DNA of 64,000 nt from Anseranas semipalmata (GCA_013399115.1 VXAA01003135.1:146419-210418); one strand, 5' to 3'; counted from the first letter of the stretch, positions 36,801 through 49,019 are shown. Notes: generated by a model from the sequence alone, not told the origin. A program made the numbers and translations.

Positions 36801-39182
36801 TGTGGGAGATTTTGGTAGCACTTTCACACATATTGCTTTCATGTGTTTATAAGGCCAGAAGGACTTTCACCCTCTGCACAGTAAAATATGCTATTTCATC
36901 CACTGTGTCTTGCAATGCACTGGAAAAAAAAAAAGAAAGAAAAATTCTTTATGTCAGAAGAAAGACCAACTAATATAATCACAAATATATTATGGGAAAT
37001 ACAGATTCATTATCTGACAATAAAAGGTGCTACTTCTTCCTACGGACTTTGGATCTTTTCGGATCCTTCAGCTACTGTGGTGACAACCACTAAAATTTTT
37101 ATTTCAGAGTTTCCAGGGATGACACCGTATCCCTTCATATCATCTTTGTTTCAGGAGTAGACTACTGTCCAGAGAAAATTCTAGCTCCATAGATCCTGTT
37201 CTGTGCCATTTTCACTAGGTGTATCAGACTGGTGGAGGCATTTACAGGTTATGCCTATAATGCTAACATGTCAGGGAATCAAACTCTGGCCTCAAGATTA
37301 AGGAACACAAACTAACTTGTATCCATGCTATTTAAGGCAAATTCCCTCCAGAGCAGGCTGGCTCTGTCTCTGGGACCTTCAGGTGAGCCTGTAGCATTGA
37401 AATATTAGTGTTATCCCATGTACTTAATTTCAAAATGTTTGAGATCTGCTCTCCTGTGTGAGGTTTGTTCCGCAGGCCAGCAGGACAATGGCTTTTGACA
37501 TGAAATGCAGTTGCATGTGTCCAATGACCTGCGCGAAGCATGAGGGCATGTGGTAGTCCCTGTAGGTGCAAAGCCTGCTCAGAGCATGTCAAGCCAATGC
37601 TGATGTAGGCTTCTCCACACTCCCTTTGACACCAACCCTTGTATATACATCCCCAGTACCTTTCCCAGGCATGGGCGTAGGAGATAGCTAGCAAGAGACA
37701 CATGAGCTAGGAAGGGTTCTGGCCCTCTTTTGTGCAGGGTAAAGATGTGCAGTGTAGACATCAACGGTGTTTTAGACACTCCTAACCATCTACTTTCATT
37801 TCTCCTTCCGGAGGATCTTTTTTGTTAGTGCTGCAGGGCCATTATCAGAGGAGGAATGACATATGAACAAATGCCAGCCTGGACCCAGTGTGCACAGCTG
37901 GGGAGCCTCTGTCTCAAAAGATATTTTTGAAATACTTTTTGTGTTAATGACATAAGCATTATGTTCTTTGCTTCTTACGCTGAATACAAGGGTTGATTTT
38001 TTGGGGGGTGGGGCTGGGAGTGTAGTGGTTTTTAAAGTCTGAGGTATACCCTCTGCCTACCCAAGCTCTGTACTGAACAATAGCTTGTGTAGGCTCCCTT
38101 GAAATCCTCATTGTGGAAAATTAGATTATTCTCATATCAGTGAGTTTCAGCTGCAGATTTCTATTTAGTTCATTAATTTGCCTTGAAGTTGGATGGAATC
38201 AGGAATATATTTCTCACTTTGATTGAGTGGTTAGGGTTTATACTTTCTTGCTTTCTTGTTACTCCTTTTAAAAATCTTTCAGCTGTGTTTTTGAAAATAA
38301 AGTGAGTGAATTTATCATATTTAGACATCAGCAAGCACCACATGGCAAAGACAGCTCCTCTGGAATCCTAACGGGCTCTCAAGAATTATCCTCTGTGATT
38401 ATCTCCACGTCTGAAGGCCCATATGTCACAGACTCTGTAAATGGCATCTGGTTGTATCACACAAAGAGGTTTCTTCTATCTATTTTGCAAGCAGCTCAAC
38501 CCAAACTGGTGAACAAATCCCTGAATATATTGAAAGGAGCTAGATTCCTTTGAAGTGTGTTATTGAAACTGATGTATTCTGCGAGCTGAATGCCTGTTTT
38601 CCCTAAAGACAATCTAACTCTCTTATTGTTTCGTGTTGTGTCAGAAAGGACACGTGACAAATCAGATGAGTAGCTAAGCCAGTACACCAGGAAAATAATT
38701 ATGAATGACCTTTTTCTCTTCTAGTTACAAATGTTATCCAGAAAGGGTACAACCCTTTCAGCTCCAAGATAGACAGAGTACATCTAATCTAAGAGGGCAG
38801 AAATCTTTTAATAGGCACTGAATGCCTCCTCAGCAAACAATATCATAATTACATAAACAGTTACTATATTGACCTGAAATTTCACAGGTCAAATGGAAGG
38901 CCTATCTTGGGTAATAGGGAATGGCAAGGCTTTTTTGCAAGTTCCTTCTTGACTCCATTCAGGTGACTCTACAGATCTTACCTTAGAGGTCTTGTGGCAC
39001 TGGGGGCTGCATGTGTGTTGCCTGCCAAGTCTGTGCTCTGATTTATGGCCCTGCCAAAGTATATCGTCAGGTGAAAACTATGGTGATCTAATCACAAAAC
39101 TCAAGGAATATAAAAGTCCCCTCTAACCTCCATTATGAAATACGTAATTTCCTCACAGAGGAAACCAGCACATGCAGTGCTT
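33842..39182. other. Gene-free segment, mostly single-copy
   Basis: Mixed sequence, AT-rich at 34800-36240. The largest open frame is 35319-35756 (plus, 145 codons); it is Lys/Ile/Phe-rich as expected from AT-rich DNA and has no family text. A consensus 5' splice site (CAG|GTGAGT) occurs at 36631/36632 after a modest acceptor at 36479. The 152 bases between have stops in all frames. No mobile element is recognised until 39183. Confidence 0.35.
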
Positions 39183-39647
39183 CATAGAATCATAGAATCA
39201 TTAAGGTTGGAAAAGACCTCCAAGATCTAGTCCAACCATCCCCCTACCACCAACATTACCCACTAAACCATGTCCCTGAGTACCACATCCAACCTTTCCT
39301 AAACCCCCCCAGGGATGGTGCCTCCACCCCCTCCCTGGGCAACCCGTTCCAATTCCTAACCACTCTTTCTGAGAAGAAATTTCTCCTAATTTTCCAACCC
39401 GAACCTCCCCTGGCATAACTTGAGGCCATTGCCTCTTGTCCTATCGCTAGTTATCTGCAAGAAGAGGCCGATCCCCAGCTCACCACAACTTCCTTTCGGG
39501 TAGTTGTAGAGAGCAATAAGGTCTCCCCTGAAACTCCTCTTCTCCAGGCTAAACAATCCCAGTTCCCTCAGCCTCTCTTCATAAGACTTGTGTTCCAGAC
39601 CCTTCACCAGCTTCGTTGCCCTTCTCTGGACACACTCCAGGGAACTG
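39183..39647 (-). mobile_element. CR1 LINE, 3' segment (sense part of a 5'-inverted copy)
   Basis: The + strand begins with antisense octamers ('catagaatcatagaatca'), then antisense 3' UTR ('ttggaaaagacctccaag'). On the minus strand the ORF2 C-terminal text follows: [35 protein letters not shown] and [20 protein letters not shown], with a frame break after that. The element's 5' boundary is at about 39647, at codons for [14 protein letters not shown] text. It abuts without a gap another CR1 segment in the opposite orientation. The combined structure fits one twin-primed insertion. Confidence 0.93.
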
Positions 39648-40025
39648 AGTGCACTCTCAGTAAGTTTGCAGATGACACCAAGTTGGGGGGAAGTGTCAAT
39701 CGGCTGGAGGGTAGGAAGGCCCTGCAGAGGGACCTGACAGGTTGGATCGATGGGCAGAGGCCAATGGGATAATGTTCAACATGGCTAAGCACCGGGTCCT
39801 GCACTTTGGTCACAACAACCCCATGAAACACTACAGGCTTGGGGCAGAGTGGCTGGAAAGCTGTGCAGAGGAAAAAGATCTGGGGGTGTTGGCTGATGCT
39901 CACCTGAATATGAACCATCAGTGTGCCCAGGTGGCCAAGAAGGCCAACAGCACCCTGGCTTGTATCAGGAACAGTGTGGCCAGCAGGACTGGGGAGGTGA
40001 TCATCCACCTGTACCTTCCTCTTCT
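39648..40025 (+). mobile_element. CR1 LINE, ORF2 segment inverted relative to its 3' part
   Basis: The + strand encodes CR1 ORF2 text in two frames. [17 protein letters not shown] then [11 protein letters not shown] is read up to about 39770. After a frame shift come [61 protein letters not shown] and [16 protein letters not shown] is the catalytic aspartate motif of reverse transcriptase. The text stops at the point that, in an intact element, lies only about 25 codons before the start of the adjacent minus-strand segment. No 3' UTR belongs to this piece. Confidence 0.92.
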
Positions 40026-40050
40026 GCCATCTGCATAGTTTTTTTTGCAG

Positions 40051-40175
40051 GTTTCCAGTGACTGTGGCAGATAGTTACACCAGTAAGACCCAAAATTTTG
40101 GTCTGCACAGAAGCACGTTCACTGTTTGTAGATAAAAGTGATCAGAAGTGTGGCTCTGACCTCTGTCATGCTCAG
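40051..40175 (+). other. Candidate exon next to CR1 (strong splice-site pair)
   Basis: A 3' splice site 'agttttttttgcag|GTTTCC' is followed 125 bases later by a perfect consensus 5' splice site CAG|GTAAGT. One frame is open for about 38 codons before a TAA near the end; the other two stop early. If real it would most likely be a non-coding or terminal exon. It begins 25 bases beyond the CR1 boundary. Confidence 0.25.
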
Positions 40176-40444
40176 GTAAGTTAGAAGAAGCTCAGATAAG
40201 TTTTATAGACCTCTTGCTGTGCAGAAACAGTGCAAGGATGCAAATGTCCTACATGTGTATTTAAAGGCGGAAAGGATGCAATGTCATAAAACTCAGTCTA
40301 AAACAAACGGTGTTTCGCGAAAACATGCCAGAGGGGCACTGGAAAGAAAACCGTCATAGTGTTAAATTTATGGCACAGCTCATTCTTTGTGGCTCCCTGA
40401 AGTTGAGACTGAAGACCACACTCATTAGACCTGTATTGCCATAC

Positions 40445-40475
<31 letters not shown>

Positions 40476-40478
40476 GTT
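40445..40478. repeat. (TTTG/TTTTG)n low-complexity run
   Basis: T8 is followed by irregular GTTT and GTTTT units. It was seen directly and is probably slippage-derived. Confidence 0.8.
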
Positions 40479-42840
40479 GCCTAGGTAAATTTGGAGATCT
40501 GGAGATTTCTAGAAGGAAACATTAGGTACCCGTGCCTGACCATCTCCCATGCTGATCCTACCCTTGCCTCCAGACTGACTCCAGATGTGACTCCAGAGCA
40601 GTCCTGTCCCTGTGGCCATCCCTGGCCTGGCTCTGCTGAACACCTCCAGGTGCGGTGGGACAAGGCCACTGGGGGAGGTCCCTGCTGCAGGCTGCCCTGG
40701 CCTGCATCCCCTGCAATAGGTATTTAGGGGTAACTGAAGCCAGGTGGAACTGGGTTGAAACATTAAGCACGAGTGAACTGAACTGGGTAAATCCAGAGTC
40801 TGAACACTGATCTTAAGACATACAGTGTCTCTGTCAGGCAAGAGCTGTGGGGTTTTAAAATGAATGTACAGTCCCAGTAGAGATATTGTGAAATGAGGAA
40901 GATTATTGTAGCATTTAAAATGATGTATTCACAGGGATTTATATTTTTCCACAGCTCTTTCCTACTAGCAATATATTAATGTATTTGTATATATGTATAT
41001 ACTCCAAGGTGGCAACGTTTATTTTGCTCATTATTGTGAACACCTCACTGGCCTTTTATCCGTAACCATATCTAGCAAAATGCTGTGCTTAACAGTAATT
41101 GTCATTTTAATTAACATTAATCTGTACAATGCCTCTTACATTTAATGTTAGGCTTCTGTGACTCACTGGTACTGATATGTGATCTACAGTTGCATAAATA
41201 GCCTGTGTAATATACGGCTTGTCATCTCTAATACATTTTGATGCATTTTTCTGTGTTTTGCTATTTTGGGGATTATATCTGGTTTTACAGACAAATGGCC
41301 TAATTCTCAGTGCTTTGTCATTTATTTGTATTTCATGCCATTTTTTTTTTTGCACAGATCTAAATTAAAGAAAGGAAAAAAACACACTGCAGAACCTCAG
41401 TGTCTCATAATAAAAGGCTGAATCTAGCCCTCATAACTCTCATTTCAAGCAGTCAAAAAGGGAAAGGTTTAGACCAATCATTTAAAAATATTTGTCTTTT
41501 TCTCTCTCTTGGTAATTTCCTAGTGATTTCTTATAGTCATGAGGAAATGCCTACTATATATATATATTTGCTTCAGTGTACACAGACTTTTGTACAAGAG
41601 TCAGAAATCTGTCGGCATGTACTGAGCTTACAGTACCGTCATAACTGGTCCAGCCCAGCATGCATCCACCCTCTGAAGGGATCTAGGGAACATCTAGCCT
41701 TGCACTGTGCTCACCTTTCAGCATAAGGAGCTTACAGAATCCACTCAGAAGTTATCTCAGAGAGGCCAGAAGAGAAGATTAAACAGCTTTCAAGCTTCCG
41801 GAAAGTGTCTGGTGTGGTGGGCTCAGGCTCAGGCCTGATATTTGTGGATAATTTTTGAACTGAAGTATTCAAAACAATTATGTGGAATACAAGGAGTATT
41901 GTTTATTAATGAGAGTTTTAACTTGAGACTTTAAACTGTTTTATTCATAACTGGGAATTATTTTTTGTTCCTTTTCCCTTATTAGCAATTGATTACACAT
42001 CTTGAGATAAGCTGTGTATATGTGTCTGGGTGCATTTTCTAGTGCATATGGTATTTATACATGCACATGCATTTTTGTACAAGATCTGTGATGTCATGTA
42101 CAGAAAGAAGGGCTGGCCATTACGTTTAATTTGCCCCTGAGAATCATGTGGTAGCTCTGTTTGATACTCTTAACATGCAAACTCTGTTCACTCACGCATT
42201 CCCCCTTGCTACCATGTTGGTAGCTCCCAGTTCCTAGCCATGCTGTGAGGAAATAGCTAGTGTGCTGGGCTACTGCCACTGGCCATCCTCAGTCCTTAAT
42301 AACTCCCAGCTAACTGCTATTGGAATATGGTCTGCCTTCTATTGACTCTGGAGTCCGAAGAAAAGTTACTTAGATCTTGGCTGAAATAAAAGGTAAGATG
42401 TGTAGAGGAAGAGCAGCCACTTGATGTGAAGTTTTGACAGGTATTTGTTGTGCTGTCATCACTGAATGCTAGTTAGAAAAGTCAGTACACCTTAAAACAA
42501 CCGTCTTCCATTTTCAAACTGCTCAACAAAACTGATAAAAGTATGCAAGTAAAATTCATGTTCATGTTTCAACATGACAGTAAGAGGTGAACACAGTGTT
42601 GTGATAACACTCTGCAATGGACGAGCCCTTCTAAAAAGTCATTGCAGAGTGCAGAAGTCAGCCCCAGAAGTATCAGCTGTGAAAACCCGTTGAAATATGG
42701 CTGGCAATTCTGATACATTCAACACATTGATGATGTATTGATAATACGGCTGATAAATTCAACGCATTGGGTACTTGCATGCATACACGTATGTTCTCAC
42801 CGTTTCTCTCATGCATGCACTTAAATAGTTCCCATTCTGG

Positions 42841-42854
42841 CACACACACACACA
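42841..42854. repeat. (CA)n microsatellite
   Basis: Seven CA units occur, just after a region with alternating 'gcatgcatacacgtatg' text. Confidence 0.9.
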
Positions 42855-43654
42855 AGCTTAATTTTTGCTAACTCTGGAAAATCCATGCATATTGCTAAAG
42901 TAAGTCTTGCCAAATTGACAACATTGTTTTGGGAAAAAAACTTGCCAATTCAAATGTAGAATTGAAGGCCTCTCAAACGTTGCATTACCCATCTCCTTGA
43001 TCCTGCATTCATCCAGTAGTCAGCCAACAAGTTCAGATAGATGAAGGCTTAAAGTAATGCTAGTTGATGAAGATGATCTGCAAGGGTCAAAAGCCCAGAC
43101 AGCATGCCCTGAGCCATTCAGCCAAGCACTCCTGTTATGTACAGCCTTTGAAGATGAGTTCAAGAGCTCGGCTGTCTCAGCACCAAACTGTACAAGCAGC
43201 AGAGCTTCTGTTGGCATTTACAGCAACAACACGGAGATTATCAATAGTGTGCTCTGCAGGATCATCACTACTCATTCTGTCAGGGGTCAAGACATGATAT
43301 AGTACATTTTTAGGGACTCAAAATTAAATCCAGAGAATGTGAGCAGAAAGCTGCTGTTTCACCCCGTTTGCCACCAGGCTATTGCCATCAATTTACTTTG
43401 ATGCTTACAGCTTTGTTAGGAAGCTAAAATCCTGTGAGGTGTTGGGTGGGGCTAAGCCTGTTTAAGGTCAGTCCTTCCTGCCTTCAGCTCAAATCACCTC
43501 TGCTGAGGGCCTCCCTTTCTGCTGTTTACTTTTTTCCTTCAGAGAGGCATATCAGTGCCAGAGTGTCTCTAAAGCAGAATAGGTAGTGATTTATTCCTGG
43601 ACTGCATGAAATTTGTCCTAATTCACAACACATCAGCCTACAAATATGACATCG

Positions 43655-44293
43655 CTTTAAGAGGCCTTGCAGAGAGATCTTGACAGACCAGGGAGATGGG
43701 CAATCACCAACTGCATGAAGTTCAACAAGAGCAAGTGCCAGATTCTGCACCTGGGATGGGGCAACCCTGGCTGTACGTACAGACTGGGGGACGAGAGGCT
43801 GGAGAGCAGCCCCACAGAAAGGGACCTGGAGGTTCTGGAAATTTGAATATGAGCCAGCAGTGTGCCCTGGCAGCCAAAAGGGCCGACCATACCCTGGGGT
43901 GCATCAGGCACGGCATTGCTAGCCGGTCGAGGGAAGTGATTGTCCCGCTCTGCTCTGCTCTGGTGCGGCCTCACCTCGAGTACTGTGTGCAGTTCTGGGT
44001 GCCACAGTATAAAAAGGACATAAAACTATTAGANAGGGAACGGCATGGAGCTGTGACAGGGGAGGGTCAGGCTGGGTGTTAGGAAAAGGTTCTTCACGTA
44101 GAGAGGGTGGTTGGGCACTGGAACAGGCTCCCCAGGGAAGTGGTCATGGCACCAAGACTGCTGGAGTTCAAGGAGCGTTTGGACACTGCTCTCAGACACA
44201 TGGTCTGATTTTTGGGCGGTCCTGGGTGGAGCCAGGAGCTGGACTTGTGGGTCCCTTCCAACTCAGGATATTCTGTGGTTCTATGATTCTATG
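43655..44293 (+). mobile_element. CR1 LINE, 5'-truncated with internal deletion
   Basis: The copy opens in the middle of ORF2 (LQRDLDR.-like text, then [19 protein letters not shown] in the frame from about 43714) and continues with [52 protein letters not shown] and [19 protein letters not shown]. At 44034 an ambiguous base marks a jump of roughly 40-50 codons to text matching RGNGMKLCQG.., then FFT.R, the GTGTGSPGKW-frame equivalent of HWNRLPREVV, LEFKERLDTALRHMV and the normal TGA stop. The 3' UTR ends 'ttccaactcaggatattctg' plus ATTCTATG octamers. ORF2 is disrupted, so it is inactive. Confidence 0.93.
44034..44034. other. Ambiguous base (n) at a CR1 deletion junction
   Basis: The only undetermined base in this region sits at the point where CR1 ORF2 text jumps. 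Either the deletion is real and the base simply unclear, or the assembler collapsed reads here. Confidence 0.9.
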
Positions 44294-45189
44294 TTTATTT
44301 GTGAGTCAAGCCTCTTGTTTGGAAACATCCCCAAACTCCCTGGTAAAATCGTGACTACCATCAAGTCATGGCATTCATCATTGAAAATCTCTTGGTTGGT
44401 TATGATGGGTTACTCATTTTTTTCCCAACACACTTTTAATCTTTAGATTACTATACTGATTTTATCCAAAACTTTCACTGTAAGAACTTCTTACTGAATG
44501 ACTTCTGAGTGAAACCAACAGCTAAGCAGTTACATTTCCTTACTCTTCCAACAAAATAAATCTGGACTAACTCCATAGAATTTGCTGAAATCGTTATGTC
44601 TTTGGGAAGGAATGGGGACTCAAAATCCAGGTAGTCGCTGTAGTGATATTGCTCTGTGATCCACATTCCTTTGGCATGGGAATATACACATCAGTGCATG
44701 ATGCTCATGATATGTTTTGAATATTGCAGCTGAAATGGAATGAATTATTTTTGTCACACTTGGGCTAGAGGTGCTAGCTTGCTTGCCTGCTTGCTTGCTT
44801 GCTTGCTATTTTTTTTAACCAGTTTTTCCCTGATTTTTCTCTGTCTAAGGAGAAGATTGATGCTTCTTTGGAAAAAACATTATGAACCTGGCCTGGTCTT
44901 TTTGCACTGAATTATGCATGGAGTCACCATAATTGCAAGTATCAGTCAATGCCTACAGAAAAATGCAAGGCTAGGCAAGTAATGGCTTTAGGTAAATACA
45001 CATTTAGTCATATGATGGTTATGGTAACTGAGCGTGCATTTGTATGCACAGTTGGATGAATGTTGTTATGACAGCTTTCACAGCTGAGTTCACTGCAGTG
45101 TTGTATAGCACAAGAATATTTCTTTTCTTCTAGGATTGGCCTAAAAGGAAAGTGGCTCTTCTATTTTGGCCTGATACTTTAAGACACAT
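44294..45189. other. Gene-free segment
   Basis: AT-leaning unique sequence containing a (GCTT)n microsatellite at 44777-44808. Nothing else is recognised. Confidence 0.4.
44777..44808. repeat. (GCTT)n microsatellite
   Basis: Tetranucleotide copies of GCTT occur, with one GCCT variant, followed by a T-rich run. Confidence 0.95.
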
Positions 45190-45490
45190 TTTATCTCAGA
45201 GAATCATTGATAACCAGAACCATGAGAAGCCTACCTTAGTCTGCCCTCATCCTAGATACTTACACGATTCCTGACAAAAGTTTACCCCGTTCTTCTAAAT
45301 CTTCAGCAAGAGAAGTTCCACAGCCTCCTAAATTACCAATTGCAGTGCCTTACAAGCCTTACTGTTAGAACTGTTTTCCCACTATTATCCACGCCAAATC
45401 TTTCTTGCTCTAATTTGAGCCTATGTGATCTTTCCCTAGGAACTATGACCGAGGAGAACAGGTGAATTCACCCTCTTTGCAACAAAGCAA
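45190..45490 (-). mobile_element. Ancient CR1/L3-like LINE 3' region (degraded)
   Basis: On the + strand, antisense phrases of the old amniote CR1 3' end appear in the correct order: 'ctcagagaatcattgataac' (decayed octamer region), 'cattcctgacaaaag'-like text at about 45269, 'gttccacagcctcctaaatt', 'cttactgttagaactgtttt' and 'cttgctctaatttgagccta'. The last two correspond to the encoded CR1 C-terminal stretch before the stop. The copy is heavily diverged with no open frame. Boundaries are approximate. Confidence 0.65.
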
Positions 45491-46565
45491 TCTGCTAGTT
45501 AGTGTCACAAACATGGTGAGAAGCTCTGAGGTCAGTAGAATAACACTCAGACTCCCAGCTTTCATAGAAAAGTGTGTTAGTTAAGACACCACTTTGTCAG
45601 GAGATGATGGTCCTTTTCAACTGCCTCTAATCTTCAAAGATTTTAAATCACACTAAAAATATATCAGGTAGAAAGTCTTAGATAGACCTTTCTGCAAAGT
45701 GTGTGACTACACAACTCAAAGCCTTATCAGAGGCTTCCTGGATGCTGGCTTATATCTATTTTGAAAAACATTTAATATATATTTCTTGTATGTATGTCAA
45801 GGAGCAGAAGGAGAGGAAGATTGTTTCTTCACTGTAATTGCTTCTAGGGATTTCAGTTTAGCAACTCCCTTTATGGGTACCACATTTAGAAGCCTGATGT
45901 GAGATATTCCTGGCTATGTTTAGCCTACTAATTGAGACAGGAGATGGAGGGCTGTCAGGCACAAACATCTCTCCATTGAGGAGTGCTACATGTACTTAGT
46001 GCCTCTGATTTTTGAACCCAAAGCCCTTTGAAATATGCTCATTAGAAGACTGCTGAAATGCAAGGAGTGCCTCTGCAGTGCCTTTTGTGCTGAATTTGCC
46101 AGCCGCACTGATTACAGATGGCATTGCCAGCAGATGAGAGTTTTAGTTCAGAGCAGTGTGGTGGTGAGAGGGGACATGTCGGAGTTTGTCTGATCTCAGA
46201 GTGGGTTGTGGCAGCCCAGCAGGAGTGGAAGGGGCAGAGACAGGGTGGGAAGGTGGGCTTGGGCAACAGTGCTGTGGGGTAAGAAAGGGGAGATGTGTTC
46301 TCACTGGCTGCACAACAGCAACCTGGCAGAACAGAGTCAAAACCCATGTTAGGAAGTAGCTCTAGGAACGCAATAAGGGATTGTTGAATGCTTGTATAGG
46401 ATGGGTAAAGGTGTACCCAGAATGGGAGGAACTGATGCTGGTCTGGGGGCAAAGACCCAAGAAGGACAAAATGTAAGACATCTGTCCACAAGGTTATATC
46501 ACTCATTAAATGGGATACAGCTGTGCATGAAGCCTGTTCTCAAGAGAAAGGTTTTTTTTTTTTTT

Positions 46566-46587
46566 NNNNNNNNNNNNNNNNNNNNNN
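46566..46587. other. Assembly gap (22 N)
   Basis: N bases follow directly after a T14 run (46552-46565). The gap is probably due to homopolymer slippage. Confidence 0.98.
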
Positions 46588-48728
46588 TAATTTATACTGC
46601 TTTGAGGCATTACTTTATGCTTTTCATAGCTAGTGTGAATACAAATCACATGAAGGACATTTATGGTCATTCTTATTACTGAATATACTGTGAGGATGGG
46701 GGTGGCATAATTTCAAACTTGTGCTCTCCACTCATTCAGACAACTTTTGCAAATCCCCCCTCAAGTGATTTGTTGCATGCCGTATGTCAAGTCACTCACA
46801 GAGGTGGGAACAGCAGCCTTGCCCCCAGATGTGTTTCTTTAATCACTGGAGTGTATATCTTCCCAGAGCAACGAGTTACCACTTCATATATTTGTTGCTA
46901 CATGGAATATTAATATTGTAATCATGTCTGTCTCCTTAGGGGACTTGTATTTTATGGCAGCAATTCAATACTGTTCACTATTTGGAGTTAAAGGAAATGC
47001 AAGAGTTGAAGACTTCAAAAGCCTCCTCTAAAAAACAGGCAAAAACTACACCAGAAATCATCTCAGTTTAGAAAAAAAACAGAAAGAAAAATATTGTGCG
47101 TGATCACCAAATACTATACACAGTTTTTTTTTCAAAACACCCAGGAAAAAGAGCCTTTTAAAATAAATAAAAAGTTCTGATTTTCTGATAGGGTCCTGAA
47201 TAAAGACCACACCCCAGGAGGGTTTTGAGACATGTCCCCAGTGCCAGCTCCACAGGGCGCAGCAGGGCCACCCTGCTCTGGCTGCTGGGACAGAGCCGTG
47301 TGAGTCAGAGCCCCAGCTTGGCTGTGGAGCTGCCCCATCCCCATGGCTGTGCCTGGTGGTCCCGGGGCCACGGCAGACCCTGGTCACAGTCTCCTCTGCT
47401 TGTCACCTCTGGGGGCATTGGGAAGGTGATGTGGGATTGGGGGGGGGACCCTCATGCTGCTTGCCCTGGCAGCTCTGCGCCCTAACCCTTTCTGCCTTTA
47501 TAACTAAGGCACTGCAAGCATGAAGGGGCAGTTGCAACAGCTGCATAAAAGAAGTTTGCCATTCATTTTATTCTCTTTCTCACTGTAAAAATAATTCTCA
47601 TTCAGATAGCAAGAGAAAAAATACATTTGTAACTATTAGTTTAATCACTGGCATGGCAGCAGTTCTGTAAGTCTGTGGTACATGTAAGGCTTGATTCTTT
47701 AAATACTTACACATCTACATATCATAGCAGTGATTCTATTGAATGGATGTAAAAATACCTGTATATCTATATATGTGCCTATCTTTGCAGATAGTGGACC
47801 TTGTCCTATAAAGAATATATTACCTAAGTGGTCCAAGGCTAATTTATGCAGATATTTTAAGCTCATTTTGCATGATGGCAGATGGAGACAAACAGCTTAT
47901 AACATTAATTTTGTTATTGGATCTCATCTGACAAAATCCTGTTACTTTAGTCTCTCATGAACCATTATTCTTTTGTAGATACGTGCCTAATAAGCTTAAA
48001 TTCTGAAAATGAATATTTGCACTTACTAATATCAAGGGAGAATTAAAATCAAACACACTGCACAGTCTGCTGGGAAAGTCAGCAGTAAAGAACAATTTTC
48101 AATAATCAATAAGTCAACCAAGCAAATCTCCAGACCGTTGTTACAAGGGGATCTGTCATCAGGTAAAGTGAAGATTTGTCGGAGAAACCACTAAGTAAAT
48201 GCTTCTGCCACTTATTAGTGTTTTGTTTTGCATTGTCAGCTGCAGATGAAAGCGCACGCGTGCAAAGATCTGTTTTGCATCTCAGAGATGGCGCCTGGAC
48301 CAAAGCACTCATACATAGTCCTCACCAACTTGGGTTGGTTTAAGGATGGGAATATACCCTCTATATTCCCTTCTCAATCTCTTCTCATACTGCTCCCTCT
48401 CCCTTTTCCTTGTGCCTGCTGAATTTTGTATCTCTCAGCACTAAAATACTAGGGAAAATTTACTTGACCCTTTTACAGGCTATCAAACAAGTATATGGTC
48501 TTATACCTTACTGATCTGTATCCACCTGTGACAATTAATGCCCCCAAAAGGGACTTTACTCCCCAGTAAATGTCCAAATGAACAGCAAGAATGTGAGCTA
48601 TCTACTTGCAACAGTACCATCATTTTCTTATAAAATGTCTCAGAAAACACTTACCAGAAAATATAAAGTCTTACTAAAATATGAAACTGAGCTTCATCGC
48701 CATAAACAAAATGCATTCTGTGTTGAAC

Positions 48729-48746
48729 TTTTTTTTTTTTTTTTTT
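48729..48746. repeat. Poly-T tract (T18)
   Basis: Eighteen consecutive T residues occur, with no retroposon body recognised beside them. Confidence 0.9.
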
Positions 48747-49019
48747 GCTTATACAGCAGGACTTGCTCATTTCCTAAATTTTGTTTGAATCCTAGCTTAA
48801 GGGTTGACCTAAAATCCTGGGTAGCCAGGAACTGTCCCAAAGGGTCATGTATGGAGGCTCAAACGTGCATGCTACAGTTCCCTCCAGCCCGTCTGCTGGC
48901 ATTTATGTTCCTTTCTACTGTTGCTGAGCTTTGCCTCTGTCTTAGATGGAATATGAATGACTCATTGTTTATCAATAAAAATTCCTTTTCCATTGTGTAA
49001 ATCATCTCTCTTTTTCCAG

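Larger units (their letters stand above)
40176..43654. other. Gene-free segment
   Basis: Mixed to AT-rich sequence. A (TTTTG)n-type run lies at about 40445-40478, a short (TA)n at 41555-41567 and (CA)n at 42841-42854. Open frames are short; 43057-43302 (plus, 81 codons) has hydrophilic acidic text (VDEDD near the start) but no known family and no clear splice context. A degenerate duplication of about 40 bases is visible at 42711-42770. Confidence 0.35.

Noticed and set aside
39590..40038. Frames with FADDTKLGG as a host polymerase gene
   Set aside because: This is the CR1 reverse transcriptase region in a truncated, frameshifted LINE.
43696..44446. Open frames of 128 and 111 codons as host genes
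   Set aside because: They are CR1 ORF2 remnants and 3' UTR, shown by CALAAKRA and EYCVQFW text and terminal octamers.
46042..46506. 154-codon minus-strand frame
   Set aside because: No family text, no splice or promoter context, and biased Pro/Cys/Ser composition from the opposite purine-rich strand.
48729..48746. Poly-T tracts as retroposon tails
   Set aside because: No element body or target duplication is visible beside this or the other long T tracts.
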